From NCBI GenBank assembly GCA_016708265.1, contig JADJGA010000004.1:372001-436000 (forward strand): a DNA stretch of 64,000 bases. The letters are read 5' to 3'. The stretch comes from Saprospiraceae bacterium. GTDB lineage: Bacteria; Bacteroidota; Bacteroidia; Chitinophagales; Saprospiraceae. The translations under genes were made by a program, and so were the position numbers. This document shows, piece by piece, positions 39,515-48,752 of the stretch. The notes beneath the pieces were generated by a model. It saw only the letters and a list, made by a program, of their open reading frames with translations, made no database searches and had not been told where the DNA came from. Positions within the stretch are counted from its first letter, which is position 1. Every line of letters begins with the position of its first letter.

Positions 39515-41192
39515 TTATTCATTCCAACCTTTTATTTTATCAATAAGGTTTACAATATTTTCTTTTAAGTCTAAAATATCAAGCGAATCTTTATCAATAA
39601 AATTTCCAATTTCAGAGGAATAAACTGTCTTGCTTGAATTATATTTTAGATTAATTGTTTTATTTGAATTTGCTATGTTATCTTCAGGTTTTGTGTTTTT
39701 CTCATTAGAGAAATTTGACTTATAACCATGCTTTTCTAAAAGCCAATTTGAAATAGTTTTATCTGAAAGATAGTTTTCAATTTCCCTACCTTTAGTTATC
39801 CAACTATTGTTATCTCCTATTTCTTTTGAAATTCTATTTTTTGTGTCGTTTATTTTTGCATTCATCGTCTTTCCATCTCTATCCAAAACAACAAAAGCAT
39901 TTCTATTAATCTTTAGTAGAGGTATCACCTCACTCTTAAACCAATCAAAATCAAATGTCAGATTAGCTAACAATCTACCACCATAAAACATAATTGAATA
40001 ATGTCAGCCTTCTTTTAAATCTGAAGCTAGAATTTCAAGCCATCTATTTAAATAATTTCTGTCGCTAGGACCTTCAACCCAAATAACACCATTACATTGT
40101 AGTATATCACTAGCTTTAATTCCTAAATCATTCAAAATTTGTTTTGTCCTGTTATAAGATAATATTGTTGTAGAACTTGATTTATTACCATCGTTAATAA
40201 CATGTATTAACTGAGAATTCTTGTCCGTTCCAAATGCATCAATTACAACATTTGAATGTGTCGTAAGAAAGAAATATGAAGAATGCTTTTCAGAATAATT
40301 ACGAATATAATTGTATAATCGCCGTTGCAGAGACGGGTGTAAATTGTTTTCTAATTCTTCGAAGGCAAATATGTATGAACCTCTGCTTTTATTTTCAATT
40401 ATGGGACGAACAACGAGATTCAATAGAACTAACAAAACGGTCTTAATGCCACTTCCCATTTTTGAAAGTGCAATACTTTTCTTATTTGCATCCTCAAAAA
40501 ATATTTCCCATAGATTATTATCTTTTAATTGGACAAGAATTCTTGTAAAAAACTATATCGGGATTAATTATACTATTTAATTCGTTCAATAATTCATTTT
40601 CTATCAAGCGGCTGTCTCTATTTGTCCTATTAATAATTTGCTGTATTGCGTTTGTTGCTCCAGAACCATTTGGTGTTAAGACAATATCAGCATTTGTTTC
40701 TTCTGGCACAATATCTCTTTCAGCAGCAATATTACAGAAAATCTTACCTAAAAGAGGTTCTTGAATCACACCTGAAAGTTGGTCTATAAGTTTTCGTGCT
40801 TCATTTACAAATTCAGCATTAATTTGTACAAATGATTTCTTTCCTTGTTCTTCTAATTTGTACGTATATGTTTTTCCAATAAACTGTTTCCCATATTCAA
40901 AAAAGGTTCTGCCAGGAATCCCACCTCCATTAGTATTTGAAGGAAATACTCTCGAAATTTCTTGTTCTGTTAACTTATGTTCAATTATGATTTCTGGTTT
41001 AAAATTATCTCTACCTCCTTCGATAATTTCCTTCTTTTTTTCGACAATGAATCTTATCAGTTCGATTAGACTACTTTTACCAGAATTGTTTTTGCCAATT
41101 ATCAGGTTGATAGGTAATATCTTTTCAAATCCTCCGCCTGAAGAGTCAAAACATTTGTAATTTTTAATCGAAATTTTGTTGTTTAGTATCAT
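39515..41192 (-). CDS. OLD-family ATPase-nuclease, broken by indels
   Basis: About 558 codons in three frames (joins near 40500 and 39995). The ABC-type ATPase part begins MILNNKISIKNYKCFDSS and has Walker A GKNNSGKSSLIE, a GSGI signature-like stretch, Walker B YIFAFEELENNLHP and the H-loop TTHSNVV. The C-terminal Toprim domain has VIWVEGPSDRNYLNRWLEIL, then VVLDRDG and GREIENYL, with the acidic residues needed for metal. This is the OLD/AAA15 layout, shared by phage-P2 Old and GajA of Gabija. No UvrD-like GajB partner is next to it, so it is best called a solitary OLD nuclease. It lies between 9-bp inverted boundary repeats. Confidence 0.87.
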
Positions 41193-41206
41193 GTCTTTCT
41201 TTTATG

Positions 41207-41418
41207 GTACCTAACTTACTTATCTGCACAGAAAACCCTTCTTTATGAAAAAAAATTGTTGACTTTGCAAGGGTTTTACAGTTTTTATTTTTTCGTCAAA
41301 TATATAAGTTTTTCACGAATGATCATTTTTTTTTACAAGGTTACGTTCAACAAAGGTTTCATTGTTGGTGACGTAACAGCCTGCCACGCCTAAAGCGGGG
41401 AAACCTTAGGTATTGAGC
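41207..41418. repeat. Structured cassette-boundary element D
   Basis: Starts with GTACCTAAC (41207-41215), the exact inverse of GTTAGGTAC at 39501-39509, and ends near ATTGAGC (41412-41418). Over about 140 bases it follows element C closely. In the core the order is changed: GTTCAACAAAGGTTTC, CATTGTTGGTGACG, then GCCTAAAGCGGGGAAACC, so the inner stem pairs AAGGTTTC with GAAACCTT. Confidence 0.7.
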
Positions 41419-41478
41419 GTACGGTATTCTCTTTTGTCCCTTGTTTTTGCTGTATTCATTGTCTTGAGTCTATGTTTG

Positions 41479-42291
41479 TTAAAAACGCCACTTTTTTACA
41501 AATTTGCCTTTTTTCTGGTCGTAATAATGTGTCCCTTCTCTATGTCTTGTGTGTATATTGCTTCGTTCTTGTTTTGGTATCTCTTTCTTAGGTTTTAGAC
41601 TTTCAATATAGTTTTGAATCCTTGTTGCCCATTCACCATTAATTGTTGTCTTTATAAATACTTCCCTAGGAATTTCAGCAAGAATTGAATATATACCTTG
41701 TCTAACTTGTAACAAACAATACAATTTTTTTCGCTTGTCAGTATTGTCGCTTAAAGCTTCAATTCCTTTAAAGTCAAAAATAACTGGTACTGAACTGTTC
41801 ACCCAATTGGTAGGAAAGACTTCGTCAACGAAGTCTACTAAGAAAATTCCTTTCTTTTCAGTTTTTTTGATTTGAGAATTTGATTTCAAGAATCTAGGAT
41901 AATCTCTTTTTAATCTTGTGCCGTCAACAACCCAAACCATATTTTTATAAAAACCCTCTCGTTTAGTGCGTTCTACTGGGTCTAAATGTGAATGCTGAAA
42001 TTCAATCACAAGTCCATGAATTGTCCGAATGTCAGCAATGTGCTTTTCGCCAGTAGTTTCATCTGTTAAAACAATTTCATGCCAGTCTTTATAAAAATTA
42101 TTCTTCCATGTTCGATGCCACTCTGTTTCGTTTTCCCACCACGGGTCACAATTACGAGTTCCCATGTGAGCCCAATGATTTATTTTAATTGAGCCACATT
42201 TAGCAATTAATTCAGAACCACAAATTTGGCAAATTCCCTTAACTCCATTTGTCGCTTTAAGTCTAATATTCTCAACTAATGCATATTCCAT
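41479..42291 (-). CDS. CoiA-like nuclease family protein
   Basis: An intact 270-residue protein. It has a CxxC pair (ICQICGSELIAKCG), then INHWAHMGTRNCDPWW, ETEWHRTWKNNF, KHIADIRTIHGLVIEFQHSHL and REGFYKNMVWVVDG. The order H-W-A-H, WHxxWK, ADI and IEFQ is that of the competence protein CoiA family, whose core is a PD-(D/E)xK-like nuclease. The C-terminal 120 residues are unlike the competence protein. In this setting a role against incoming DNA is likelier than natural transformation, but this is inference. It is the last of the minus-strand island genes with a cassette element at its 3' side. Confidence 0.75.
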   Translation of the reverse strand: MEYALVENIRLKATNGVKGICQICGSELIAKCGSIKINHWAHMGTRNCDPWWENETEWHRTWKNNFYKDWHEIVLTDETTGEKHIADIRTIHGLVIEFQHSHLDPVERTKREGFYKNMVWVVDGTRLKRDYPRFLKSNSQIKKTEKKGIFLVDFVDEVFPTNWVNSSVPVIFDFKGIEALSDNTDKRKKLYCLLQVRQGIYSILAEIPREVFIKTTINGEWATRIQNYIESLKPKKEIPKQERSNIHTRHREGTHYYDQKKGKFVKKWRF

Positions 42292-42555
42292 TTGAAATGT
42301 CTAATTGTGTTGGTCAATGTATGTCAGCAAACACGCTTATATCAGACCCAAAAAAATATCAAAGTTTCGCTTTTTAAAGTTTTACTTTTTTAACTCTTAT
42401 TTATTTTAGTTTCTCCATTTCCTTTACAGATTTCTGCAGCCTGACAATCGTACTATTTTATGGTTCAAAGTTAAAGAATGAATTTTTATTATCTTATTTT
42501 TAATTGAATATATTTTATTTTTATTTGCTGCTTAGTGTATTATTTATCCATACCT

Positions 42556-43149
42556 TCACCCCGCTATCTCCCCTACACTCCTCACCAGGCTGTCTACCAG
42601 ACGTCCAAGGTAGTTCTCATCCCACAATCTGTCGTAATCGATGCGCTGATCCATAAATCCCAGCTCTACTAGCACTGCAGGTGGTATGGTCTCCTTTAGA
42701 ATATAGAAATTCATTTCCTTGTCCTTGTCTCCGTCTGCGAGATCAAACCTCATGCGGGTGTCCTGCATGTCGGTTTCCAGATTGCTGAGTACGATGTTGG
42801 CCAGGCCGTCGGCTGAAGTCTGTCCGATGGTGGTGAATGCCTCAATACCGGTTCCTCCGCCGGCATTGGCATGAATGGACAGCAGCCACACATCAGGGTT
42901 TATCTCATAGATGCGGTTGGCCCTGTTTCGCCTGGTTTCAAGTGTTACATCATTGAATTCAGGGCAGATGTGATAATACGGGATTTTCAATCTGTCGAGT
43001 TTTTCGATGATCCTGTTTACCACCCAGCGGTTGAACATTCCCTCATATAAGATACCCTGAGTCCAGTTGGGGCTCCTTTTACCGGCAGTCTGATATTCAT
43101 TGTTTATCATGCCGCCATGTCCGTTGTCGAGTATTACTGTTTTTCCCAT
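42556..43149 (-). CDS. N-acetylmuramoyl-L-alanine amidase (Amidase_3), no signal peptide
   Basis: A 197-residue catalytic domain alone. Zinc ligands are His11 (LDNGHGG), Glu36 (ILYEGMFNRW) and His93 (LSIHANAGGG); the catalytic glutamate is Glu162 in VLVELGFMD. It would cleave the bond between muramic acid and the stem peptide. Housekeeping amidases of this family carry a signal peptide and AMIN or SPOR domains; here the chain begins MGKTVILDNG directly, so export must be by another route or lysis must release it. Base composition is higher in GC than the neighbouring island. It lies downstream of the papain-like and SH3-MBL genes on the same strand. Confidence 0.88.
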   Translation of the reverse strand: MGKTVILDNGHGGMINNEYQTAGKRSPNWTQGILYEGMFNRWVVNRIIEKLDRLKIPYYHICPEFNDVTLETRRNRANRIYEINPDVWLLSIHANAGGGTGIEAFTTIGQTSADGLANIVLSNLETDMQDTRMRFDLADGDKDKEMNFYILKETIPPAVLVELGFMDQRIDYDRLWDENYLGRLVDSLVRSVGEIAG

Positions 43150-43796
43150 TTTTTTTATTGCAAATATAATGGTTTTTAGAATACAATGAAGTTGTTTTAA
43201 ATCAGCTATTTAAAAACGTTTATATCTCATTGGTATAGGTAAATACTCCAATAATAAATTGATAAATTTTTGATCACATTTTCTCATTAATAAAAAGAAA
43301 TTTTGTATTTAAATTTCTCTGCTTTTTGTGCCGACAAAAAGCAGCAAAAAACTCGTGCGAAATTAAACTCGCAAACCTTATTATGCTTTAAAAACAACAA
43401 GTTAAAACGTTTTCAATTACGGAAATTTTACCTACAAGGTTTCGGTAAAATTTTCTGCTCTCTCCAGTCTCAGACTCCCGACGATAAATGTCGGGATCGA
43501 CAGTCCTGAACTTTAATATTTGAAGTAGCAACAAAATATATTGTTTTAATGGTGCCTGTATATCATTGCTGCTGATTCCAATATTTTAAGCTCACTGATT
43601 AATATTTGTCTGGTCATTTTCTCATTATAGAAACTAATTTTTCCTGCAAGGTTAGAGTTATATCCCCTGGTTTTCTAGTTCAAAGTTCAGATAGATCTGG
43701 CATTGTACATCCTCAAACTTGTATTTTTCAAACATGATTATTTTTTTTCAAAACACAGCATCGGCCGCTGCTGCTGTGCTGAGAATCTGGTATCTC
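43150..43796. other. Spacer between amidase and papain-like genes
   Basis: I see no gene. A small hairpin CCCGACGATAAATGTCGGG lies at about 43477-43495 and CCGACAAAAAGCAGCAAAAA-like sequence at about 43330. A 68-codon plus-strand frame is of low quality. Confidence 0.5.
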
Positions 43797-45191
43797 CTAT
43801 TCAAAATATGTCATAATGTAATTTTTTCGATTTGGACGTGTGTTATCTCTTCCAATAAAACAGATCTTACTATGACGTTCTACTTCCTGTAACATAGTCA
43901 AAGCATCATTCATGTCATGAGCAATTAACATCCAGTGGTTCCCGTCCTGAATTCTCCAACCATCATTATTCAAGTCAGTAGCTACCACATTTGCATAATT
44001 ATATGAAATGCAATCATTTTTTGTCAATGGTTCATAAGGCAAACCGCTATTACCTGTCCAATATTCAAGAATGTAGTCTATTCGGTTAGTTCGTGGATTA
44101 TCTCTTCCTACAAAACATTGCCGGTTGTGACGTCGCGCTATGCGTAAGCCGTTACGTGCATCTTCAGCATTGTCAAAAAGACGCATTTGCATCCTGCCAT
44201 CAGTTAAAAGCCAGCCAAGTGAACCCTTATTCACAATTGTAAGAAGGTTTGGATCATAAGGTATTTCATCTTTAGTGAAAACATCATAGACATCCTGCGG
44301 AACATACATCCTGTCATCGATACCACATTGGCCATAAGCTATCAGAAAACAACCGTCAGGATGTGACAAACTTGCTCCCCAGCTATTTTTACAAATCCAG
44401 GCATTTTGGTTATCATCGAAGCCAATGATAGAAATTGCATGCCCTCCGGCCAGATCTCCATCTATATGACTGTAAACACCGGTTCCACTACTAAAAAAAG
44501 CAAAGAAATCATCGTAAACAGAAAAATCAGCAACCAGAGGTCCATTTTCAACTAACCATTTTTTCATTTGGGTAGTATTTGAGGATGAATCGTAACCTTT
44601 GATTTTAATTGTCCTGATCGTACCATTAGGTATTTGTGCAGTTTGATTCATTGCTCTGTAAGGGTAGTTTTCTTCAAAACAAATACCTTCATCAATACTA
44701 GCATCCAGTGAAGTCGGGACCCACCATCCGTATCTTGGGTCTCCCATATTACACTGACGATCTGAGACAAAAAACAGACTGGCTTCCGATAAATCAATAC
44801 TATTGGCTGTCTGACCGCTCTCTATTATATAATGTGATTCAATTGCAGAAACGGTAGCAAATGCTACACAAGAACCACATCCGCCCTGATTTCGAACAGG
44901 ACTCACATAGTTTTTACCATTAACATTTCGCCAATCCCAGACTTTGGGCATTGGTGATAATTTAGTTACTGCAAGTCGGTTAACTCCCGGTTTTGCAATT
45001 AAAACACCCTTTCTATCAACTCTGATTCTCGGAAAACGAGCTGTAAGCATATTGGATGGTGCTTTTAAGGAACCCAGTATAAACTGGTTTTTGAGATCGG
45101 TAATGGCTGTAGAATCAGCAAGTTCATCAATAATTGTCCATTTAGAATTGTTATCCAGCAGGACTTTTTTTAACATTTTTAGTGTTTTCAT
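43797..45191 (-). CDS. Papain-like C1 family peptidase with C-terminal repeats, no signal peptide
   Basis: A 464-residue protein. The protease domain (about 84-300) has VRNQGGCGSCVAFATVSAIE with Gln102 and Cys108, GGHAISIIGFDD with His251, and ICKNSWG with Asn269, a full papain active site. About 80 residues before it could be a propeptide. The last 150 residues hold two related units: WLLTDGRMQMRLFDNAEDARN...CFVGRDNPRTNRIDYILEYW and WRIQDGNHWMLIAHDMNDAL...CFIGRDNTRPNRKNYIMTYF. No signal peptide is seen. It follows the SH3-MBL gene by 109 bases in the same direction, so the two may be cotranscribed. The substrate is unknown. Confidence 0.85.
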   Translation of the reverse strand: MKTLKMLKKVLLDNNSKWTIIDELADSTAITDLKNQFILGSLKAPSNMLTARFPRIRVDRKGVLIAKPGVNRLAVTKLSPMPKVWDWRNVNGKNYVSPVRNQGGCGSCVAFATVSAIESHYIIESGQTANSIDLSEASLFFVSDRQCNMGDPRYGWWVPTSLDASIDEGICFEENYPYRAMNQTAQIPNGTIRTIKIKGYDSSSNTTQMKKWLVENGPLVADFSVYDDFFAFFSSGTGVYSHIDGDLAGGHAISIIGFDDNQNAWICKNSWGASLSHPDGCFLIAYGQCGIDDRMYVPQDVYDVFTKDEIPYDPNLLTIVNKGSLGWLLTDGRMQMRLFDNAEDARNGLRIARRHNRQCFVGRDNPRTNRIDYILEYWTGNSGLPYEPLTKNDCISYNYANVVATDLNNDGWRIQDGNHWMLIAHDMNDALTMLQEVERHSKICFIGRDNTRPNRKNYIMTYFE

Positions 45192-45300
45192 GATAACTGA
45201 AATTTAAATAATTATTAAAATCTGATAATATTAAAATTGGTCTAATAGATTAAAAGAGAAACCATTTTAAAATCTTGTATTAAATGTTTTTATTTCCCAA

Positions 45301-46716
45301 TCATTTCCTTTTTTCACTCATAGTTGCACAAAGTATTTTCTTGCCATCAGTTCTTACATTTACCAAACCATAAATAATGCCACCAACAATTTTCTTATCC
45401 CAGAATGATCTTGTTTTTGTCTGAGGATTCAGATCACCGGCATTTACTTCCTTGTATGTAACATCAATCTCGGTGTTACTTTCCAGGGTTTGATCACTAT
45501 CTTTTATATGCAATTGCTCAATTTTTCCAATTTTATAACTCCTTGATATTTCAGTTGAATAAATCAAAGGGGTAAGAATGTTATCATCCCTGATGGTCTT
45601 ATAACCGGTTAGCCCGCTTGCTGCAACTATTGACGGTCTTGGATGTCCATGTCCTTCAGCATCACCCGAGGATATTATTGTAGCTCCTGCTGATAAATGT
45701 GTGAGATACTCAAAAGAACAATCATCGCTCCCATGATGGCATGACTTTGAAATATCGCATGCCAGCTCTGATTCATGATCCTTGTAGAAAGAAAGTATTC
45801 TTTTTTGACTTAATGAATTCAAGTCTCCTGTCAATAGTATTCTTACAGATTTGTAATCCAGTCTGAGTACAATACTATGTCCGTTAGTATTTTGGGAGAG
45901 TCCACCGAGAGACTCATAAGCAGGTTTTAAGTTGTACTCAACTTCAATTGGGGCAAGGACTTTAATCGAAAAATCATCTGTTGTGAATTGTTCCAATTTT
46001 CCGGTTTTATTAGAAATTCTGTTACTAGGAATGTTTTTATCTTGAATACAGCGCATGAATGAAGCCCATTCACCCTGCAATACATATCCATCTTTTCCTG
46101 TATCCAGTAGCTCATTTATATCATCGAGATTGTCTACAAGAAGAGTCAGTTTTTTATTTGCTATAGGCCCAAGATTTCTTGTATTTCCTTTTTTGAACCA
46201 CCCCAGACCTGAATGGTAAAACTGTTTTACATTGACATTTGAAGTATCAACATCCAATTCATTTTGCTCTTCAGGGTTGATCAAGTCGCAAAGTCCACCG
46301 TAGTGATCAGCATCATTGTGAGATGCTATCATGGCATCCAGTTCTATGGTTTCCATGCCATAATCCTTTTTAAACTTCCAATCTACAAAATCGGCAGCAT
46401 TTTTACCACTTTGCTGTGCTGCTCTTTTATATCCTCCGTCAATCAGTATATGTTTTTCCTGCGGGGTTTTTATTAAAATACCATCACCCTGTCCAACATC
46501 AATGAAATAAAGCTCCAGTAATGGACTATCGTTCAAATGGTTTTTATCTACATATCCGACTTTTCCTCTTGCCTTCACATGTAAATATTTGTCTGTATCA
46601 TTAATCGGTGCTAAAATAGTGACAGTATCACCCCATAGCAGATAAGCTATTTTTTTTCCTCCATCTTTAGTTTTGAAAACTGGAGTTGTTTCTACACTTA
46701 CATATTTTTTATTCAT
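45301..46716 (-). CDS. SH3-like plus ComEC-type metallo-beta-lactamase fold hydrolase
   Basis: A 471-residue cytoplasmic-looking protein. Residues 1-60 resemble a bacterial SH3 domain (YVSVETTPVFKTKDGGKK, then HVKARGKVGYVDKNHL). The MBL domain starts FIDVGQGDGILIKTP near 72-85 and has the metal motif SHNDADHYGG near 132-141, then ILLTGDLN, CHHGSDDCS and GHGHPRPS. This is the ComEC/Rec2-type nuclease-like branch but without its membrane channel. It is probably a metal-dependent hydrolase acting on nucleic acid or nucleotides; this is by family. It heads a group with the papain-like protease and amidase. Confidence 0.85.
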   Translation of the reverse strand: MNKKYVSVETTPVFKTKDGGKKIAYLLWGDTVTILAPINDTDKYLHVKARGKVGYVDKNHLNDSPLLELYFIDVGQGDGILIKTPQEKHILIDGGYKRAAQQSGKNAADFVDWKFKKDYGMETIELDAMIASHNDADHYGGLCDLINPEEQNELDVDTSNVNVKQFYHSGLGWFKKGNTRNLGPIANKKLTLLVDNLDDINELLDTGKDGYVLQGEWASFMRCIQDKNIPSNRISNKTGKLEQFTTDDFSIKVLAPIEVEYNLKPAYESLGGLSQNTNGHSIVLRLDYKSVRILLTGDLNSLSQKRILSFYKDHESELACDISKSCHHGSDDCSFEYLTHLSAGATIISSGDAEGHGHPRPSIVAASGLTGYKTIRDDNILTPLIYSTEISRSYKIGKIEQLHIKDSDQTLESNTEIDVTYKEVNAGDLNPQTKTRSFWDKKIVGGIIYGLVNVRTDGKKILCATMSEKRK

Positions 46717-47626
46717 TTTTAATTATTTTAAAATTTTAAAGGAACTTTTTAAAATATAAATTTTTAAGTATAATTCAATCGTAAAGAATAATTTAATGCA
46801 CAGGTCAATATTTTTCAGTTTAATATAATTATGTGTAATTTAAGCATAGGAATTTAGCTTATATTGTAAAAACCATTGTTTTTAAATTAATTAGAGGACT
46901 GTAGCAATTTAATATGAAAATGAATCATTTGATATTATAATAAATCAAATACTCCTTAAACCGAATCATTTCTTCAAATTCTATTCTGGCTTTTCAGGTT
47001 TCACCTTTTTATTTGATTTCAATCCATAATGCAAAAATACAATTATTTACAACGCTAAAACAAGAGGAAAAATCCTGTATTTATATAGGAAAAATCCTGC
47101 AATTTTTTGGGTGTTTTTCCTGTTCAAGAATTTGCTTTTGGAAAAAATTAAGTGGTTTTGTGAGAGATTCAAAAGATTGAATGGGATAAATCAAAATGAG
47201 AATTAAAATATCGACCTTTAATTCATTTCTTAAAGAATAAAAGCTTATTGAATTGATTTTCTATCGGCAATAACGCATTATTCAGCACCAGCTCCAACAA
47301 TGCTTAATTAGCTCAAATTTAATTATTTAGAGCATAATACATTTTTAGGTATGATATTCAGATGTTAGTTTAAAAGGGAAGTTTTTCACGGATTCCCCCG
47401 GTTTTTCCAAAAGAAAGCAAGCACCAGCAATAGGGATTTATAAGTGATAGAGCTAATCCTTTCTATGGCTATAAAAAACTTTCAAAAACTCTGTCAATCT
47501 TGATCAGGTCAGTAAAAAAAACGTTATGCAATATATTTTAATTAAATTTTTGCCTCAAATTATTGCTTTATTAAAAATCTTCTTACTTTAGTAAAATATT
47601 TCAGAATTGTAAATTAATTTGGTAGA
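46717..47626. other. Long AT-rich intergenic region
   Basis: About 900 bases with no acceptable frame, no hairpin of note and no recognised repeat except a doubled GGAAAAATCCTG near 47070-47100. It separates the hydrolase group from core genes and changes transcription direction. Confidence 0.5.
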
Positions 47627-47761
47627 ATGAAAGCAAATAAAAAGTTAATAAGAGAGAAAAAATCTAAAGCCAGTGAAAAACGATTTATCATTTACGCTGT
47701 TGCCATAACACTTATAATTCTATTGATCATATTTTTCATAATGAGATCAATGATATCCTGA
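47627..47761 (+). CDS. Small single-span membrane protein
   Basis: A 44-residue frame: basic start MKANKKLIREKKSKASEKRF, one membrane span (IIYAVAITLIILLIIFFIM) and a short end RSMIS. It begins with ATG and lies 33 bases upstream of the LolD-like gene on the same strand, so it may be the first gene of that unit. The K-rich cytoplasmic start with a C-out tail is a clear topology. No family is recognised. Confidence 0.55.
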   Translation: MKANKKLIREKKSKASEKRFIIYAVAITLIILLIIFFIMRSMIS

Positions 47762-47794
47762 GCCTCTGATCACAAATATTAATTACAAGTCACT

Positions 47795-48457
47795 TTGAGC
47801 AATCTGATACTTAAAGCCGAAAATCTGCACAAGAGTTTTGGCAACCTGAAAGTTTTGAAAGGAGTAAACCTTGAGGTGACTAAAGGTGAAATACTGTCTA
47901 TTATCGGCAAGTCGGGCAGCGGCAAAAGCACACTGCTGCATATATGCGGCACCCTCGACAGCCCTGATTCGGGCTCACTCACCATTGATAATAATGATAT
48001 TTTCAAAACCAGCCCCTCAAAGATATCTGAATTCAGAAATAAAAATATAGGCTTTGTTTTTCAGTTCCACCACCTGCTCAATGAATTCACTGCCCTGGAG
48101 AATATTCTTATCCCGACCATGATAGCTAAGAAGAACTACAAAAGTTCAAAAGACCAGGCCCTGGAACTGATGAAAATACTTCAGATCGAAGACCGCAAAG
48201 ACCACAAACCAAATCAACTGTCGGGAGGTGAACAACAGAGGGTTGCCATTGCCCGCGCTCTGATAAACAGGCCAAATCTTATACTTGCAGATGAACCGAC
48301 AGGAAATCTGGACTCTCAAACTTCAGCCGAACTTCACAACCTTATATTCGAGCTAAGAGACCAGTTCAACCTCTCATTTATTATCGTGACCCACAACAAT
48401 GAACTTGCACAGATGAGCGACAGATCACTGACGATGAAAGACGGAGTGCTGAATTGA
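47795..48457 (+). CDS. lolD: ABC transporter ATP-binding protein, LolD-like
   Basis: A 220-residue ATPase starting with TTG (MSNLILKAENLHKSFG). Walker A is GKSGSGKSTLLH near residue 38, the Q-loop FVFQFHHLLNEFT, the signature LSGGEQQRVAIARAL, Walker B NLILADEPTGNLD and the H-loop THNNEL. The phrase HLLNEFTALENILIP and the short length are typical of LolD/MacB-type proteins that drive lipoprotein release or export. Membrane partners are not next to it, as is usual in Bacteroidota. Confidence 0.9.
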   Translation: MSNLILKAENLHKSFGNLKVLKGVNLEVTKGEILSIIGKSGSGKSTLLHICGTLDSPDSGSLTIDNNDIFKTSPSKISEFRNKNIGFVFQFHHLLNEFTALENILIPTMIAKKNYKSSKDQALELMKILQIEDRKDHKPNQLSGGEQQRVAIARALINRPNLILADEPTGNLDSQTSAELHNLIFELRDQFNLSFIIVTHNNELAQMSDRSLTMKDGVLN

Positions 48458-48752
48458 AAATTGTTAATTGTTAATTTATTCTCCAAATACTTTTATACCA
48501 AATATAATTTGTACCTACTCAGGTATAAAAATTATATAAAAACAAGGATAAAAAGAAGAAATGAATGTTTTTACTCAACTACAAATATTCGATTAAAATT
48601 TAAACATTATGAGAATGAAATTTGAATTTGTTCCCGGAATGCGGATAGACATGGAATTAGTTAATTTACTCGAAAATAATCCCGAAGGGATGGAATTATT
48701 ATAGAAAATTTATTCACAAAAAAATCAAAACCCTGAAGGGGTGACATTAATT
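48458..48752. other. Leader region of RAYT 3 with REP-like units
   Basis: No gene. The 3' end contains CCCGAAGGGATGGAATTATTA and AACCCTGAAGGGGTGA (48728-48743), REP-like units that recur inverted after the transposase gene. Confidence 0.6.

Noticed and set aside
39515..41192. Gabija system
   Set aside because: A GajA-like OLD protein is present but no UvrD-like GajB gene lies next to it.
27195..42318. Classical integron with intI
   Set aside because: No integrase gene is in the window and only one of the boundary pairs fits the GTTRRRY consensus, so I report only a cassette-like array.
43303..43509. 68-codon frame between amidase and papain-like genes
   Set aside because: Low-complexity sequence with a hairpin; no protein-like features.
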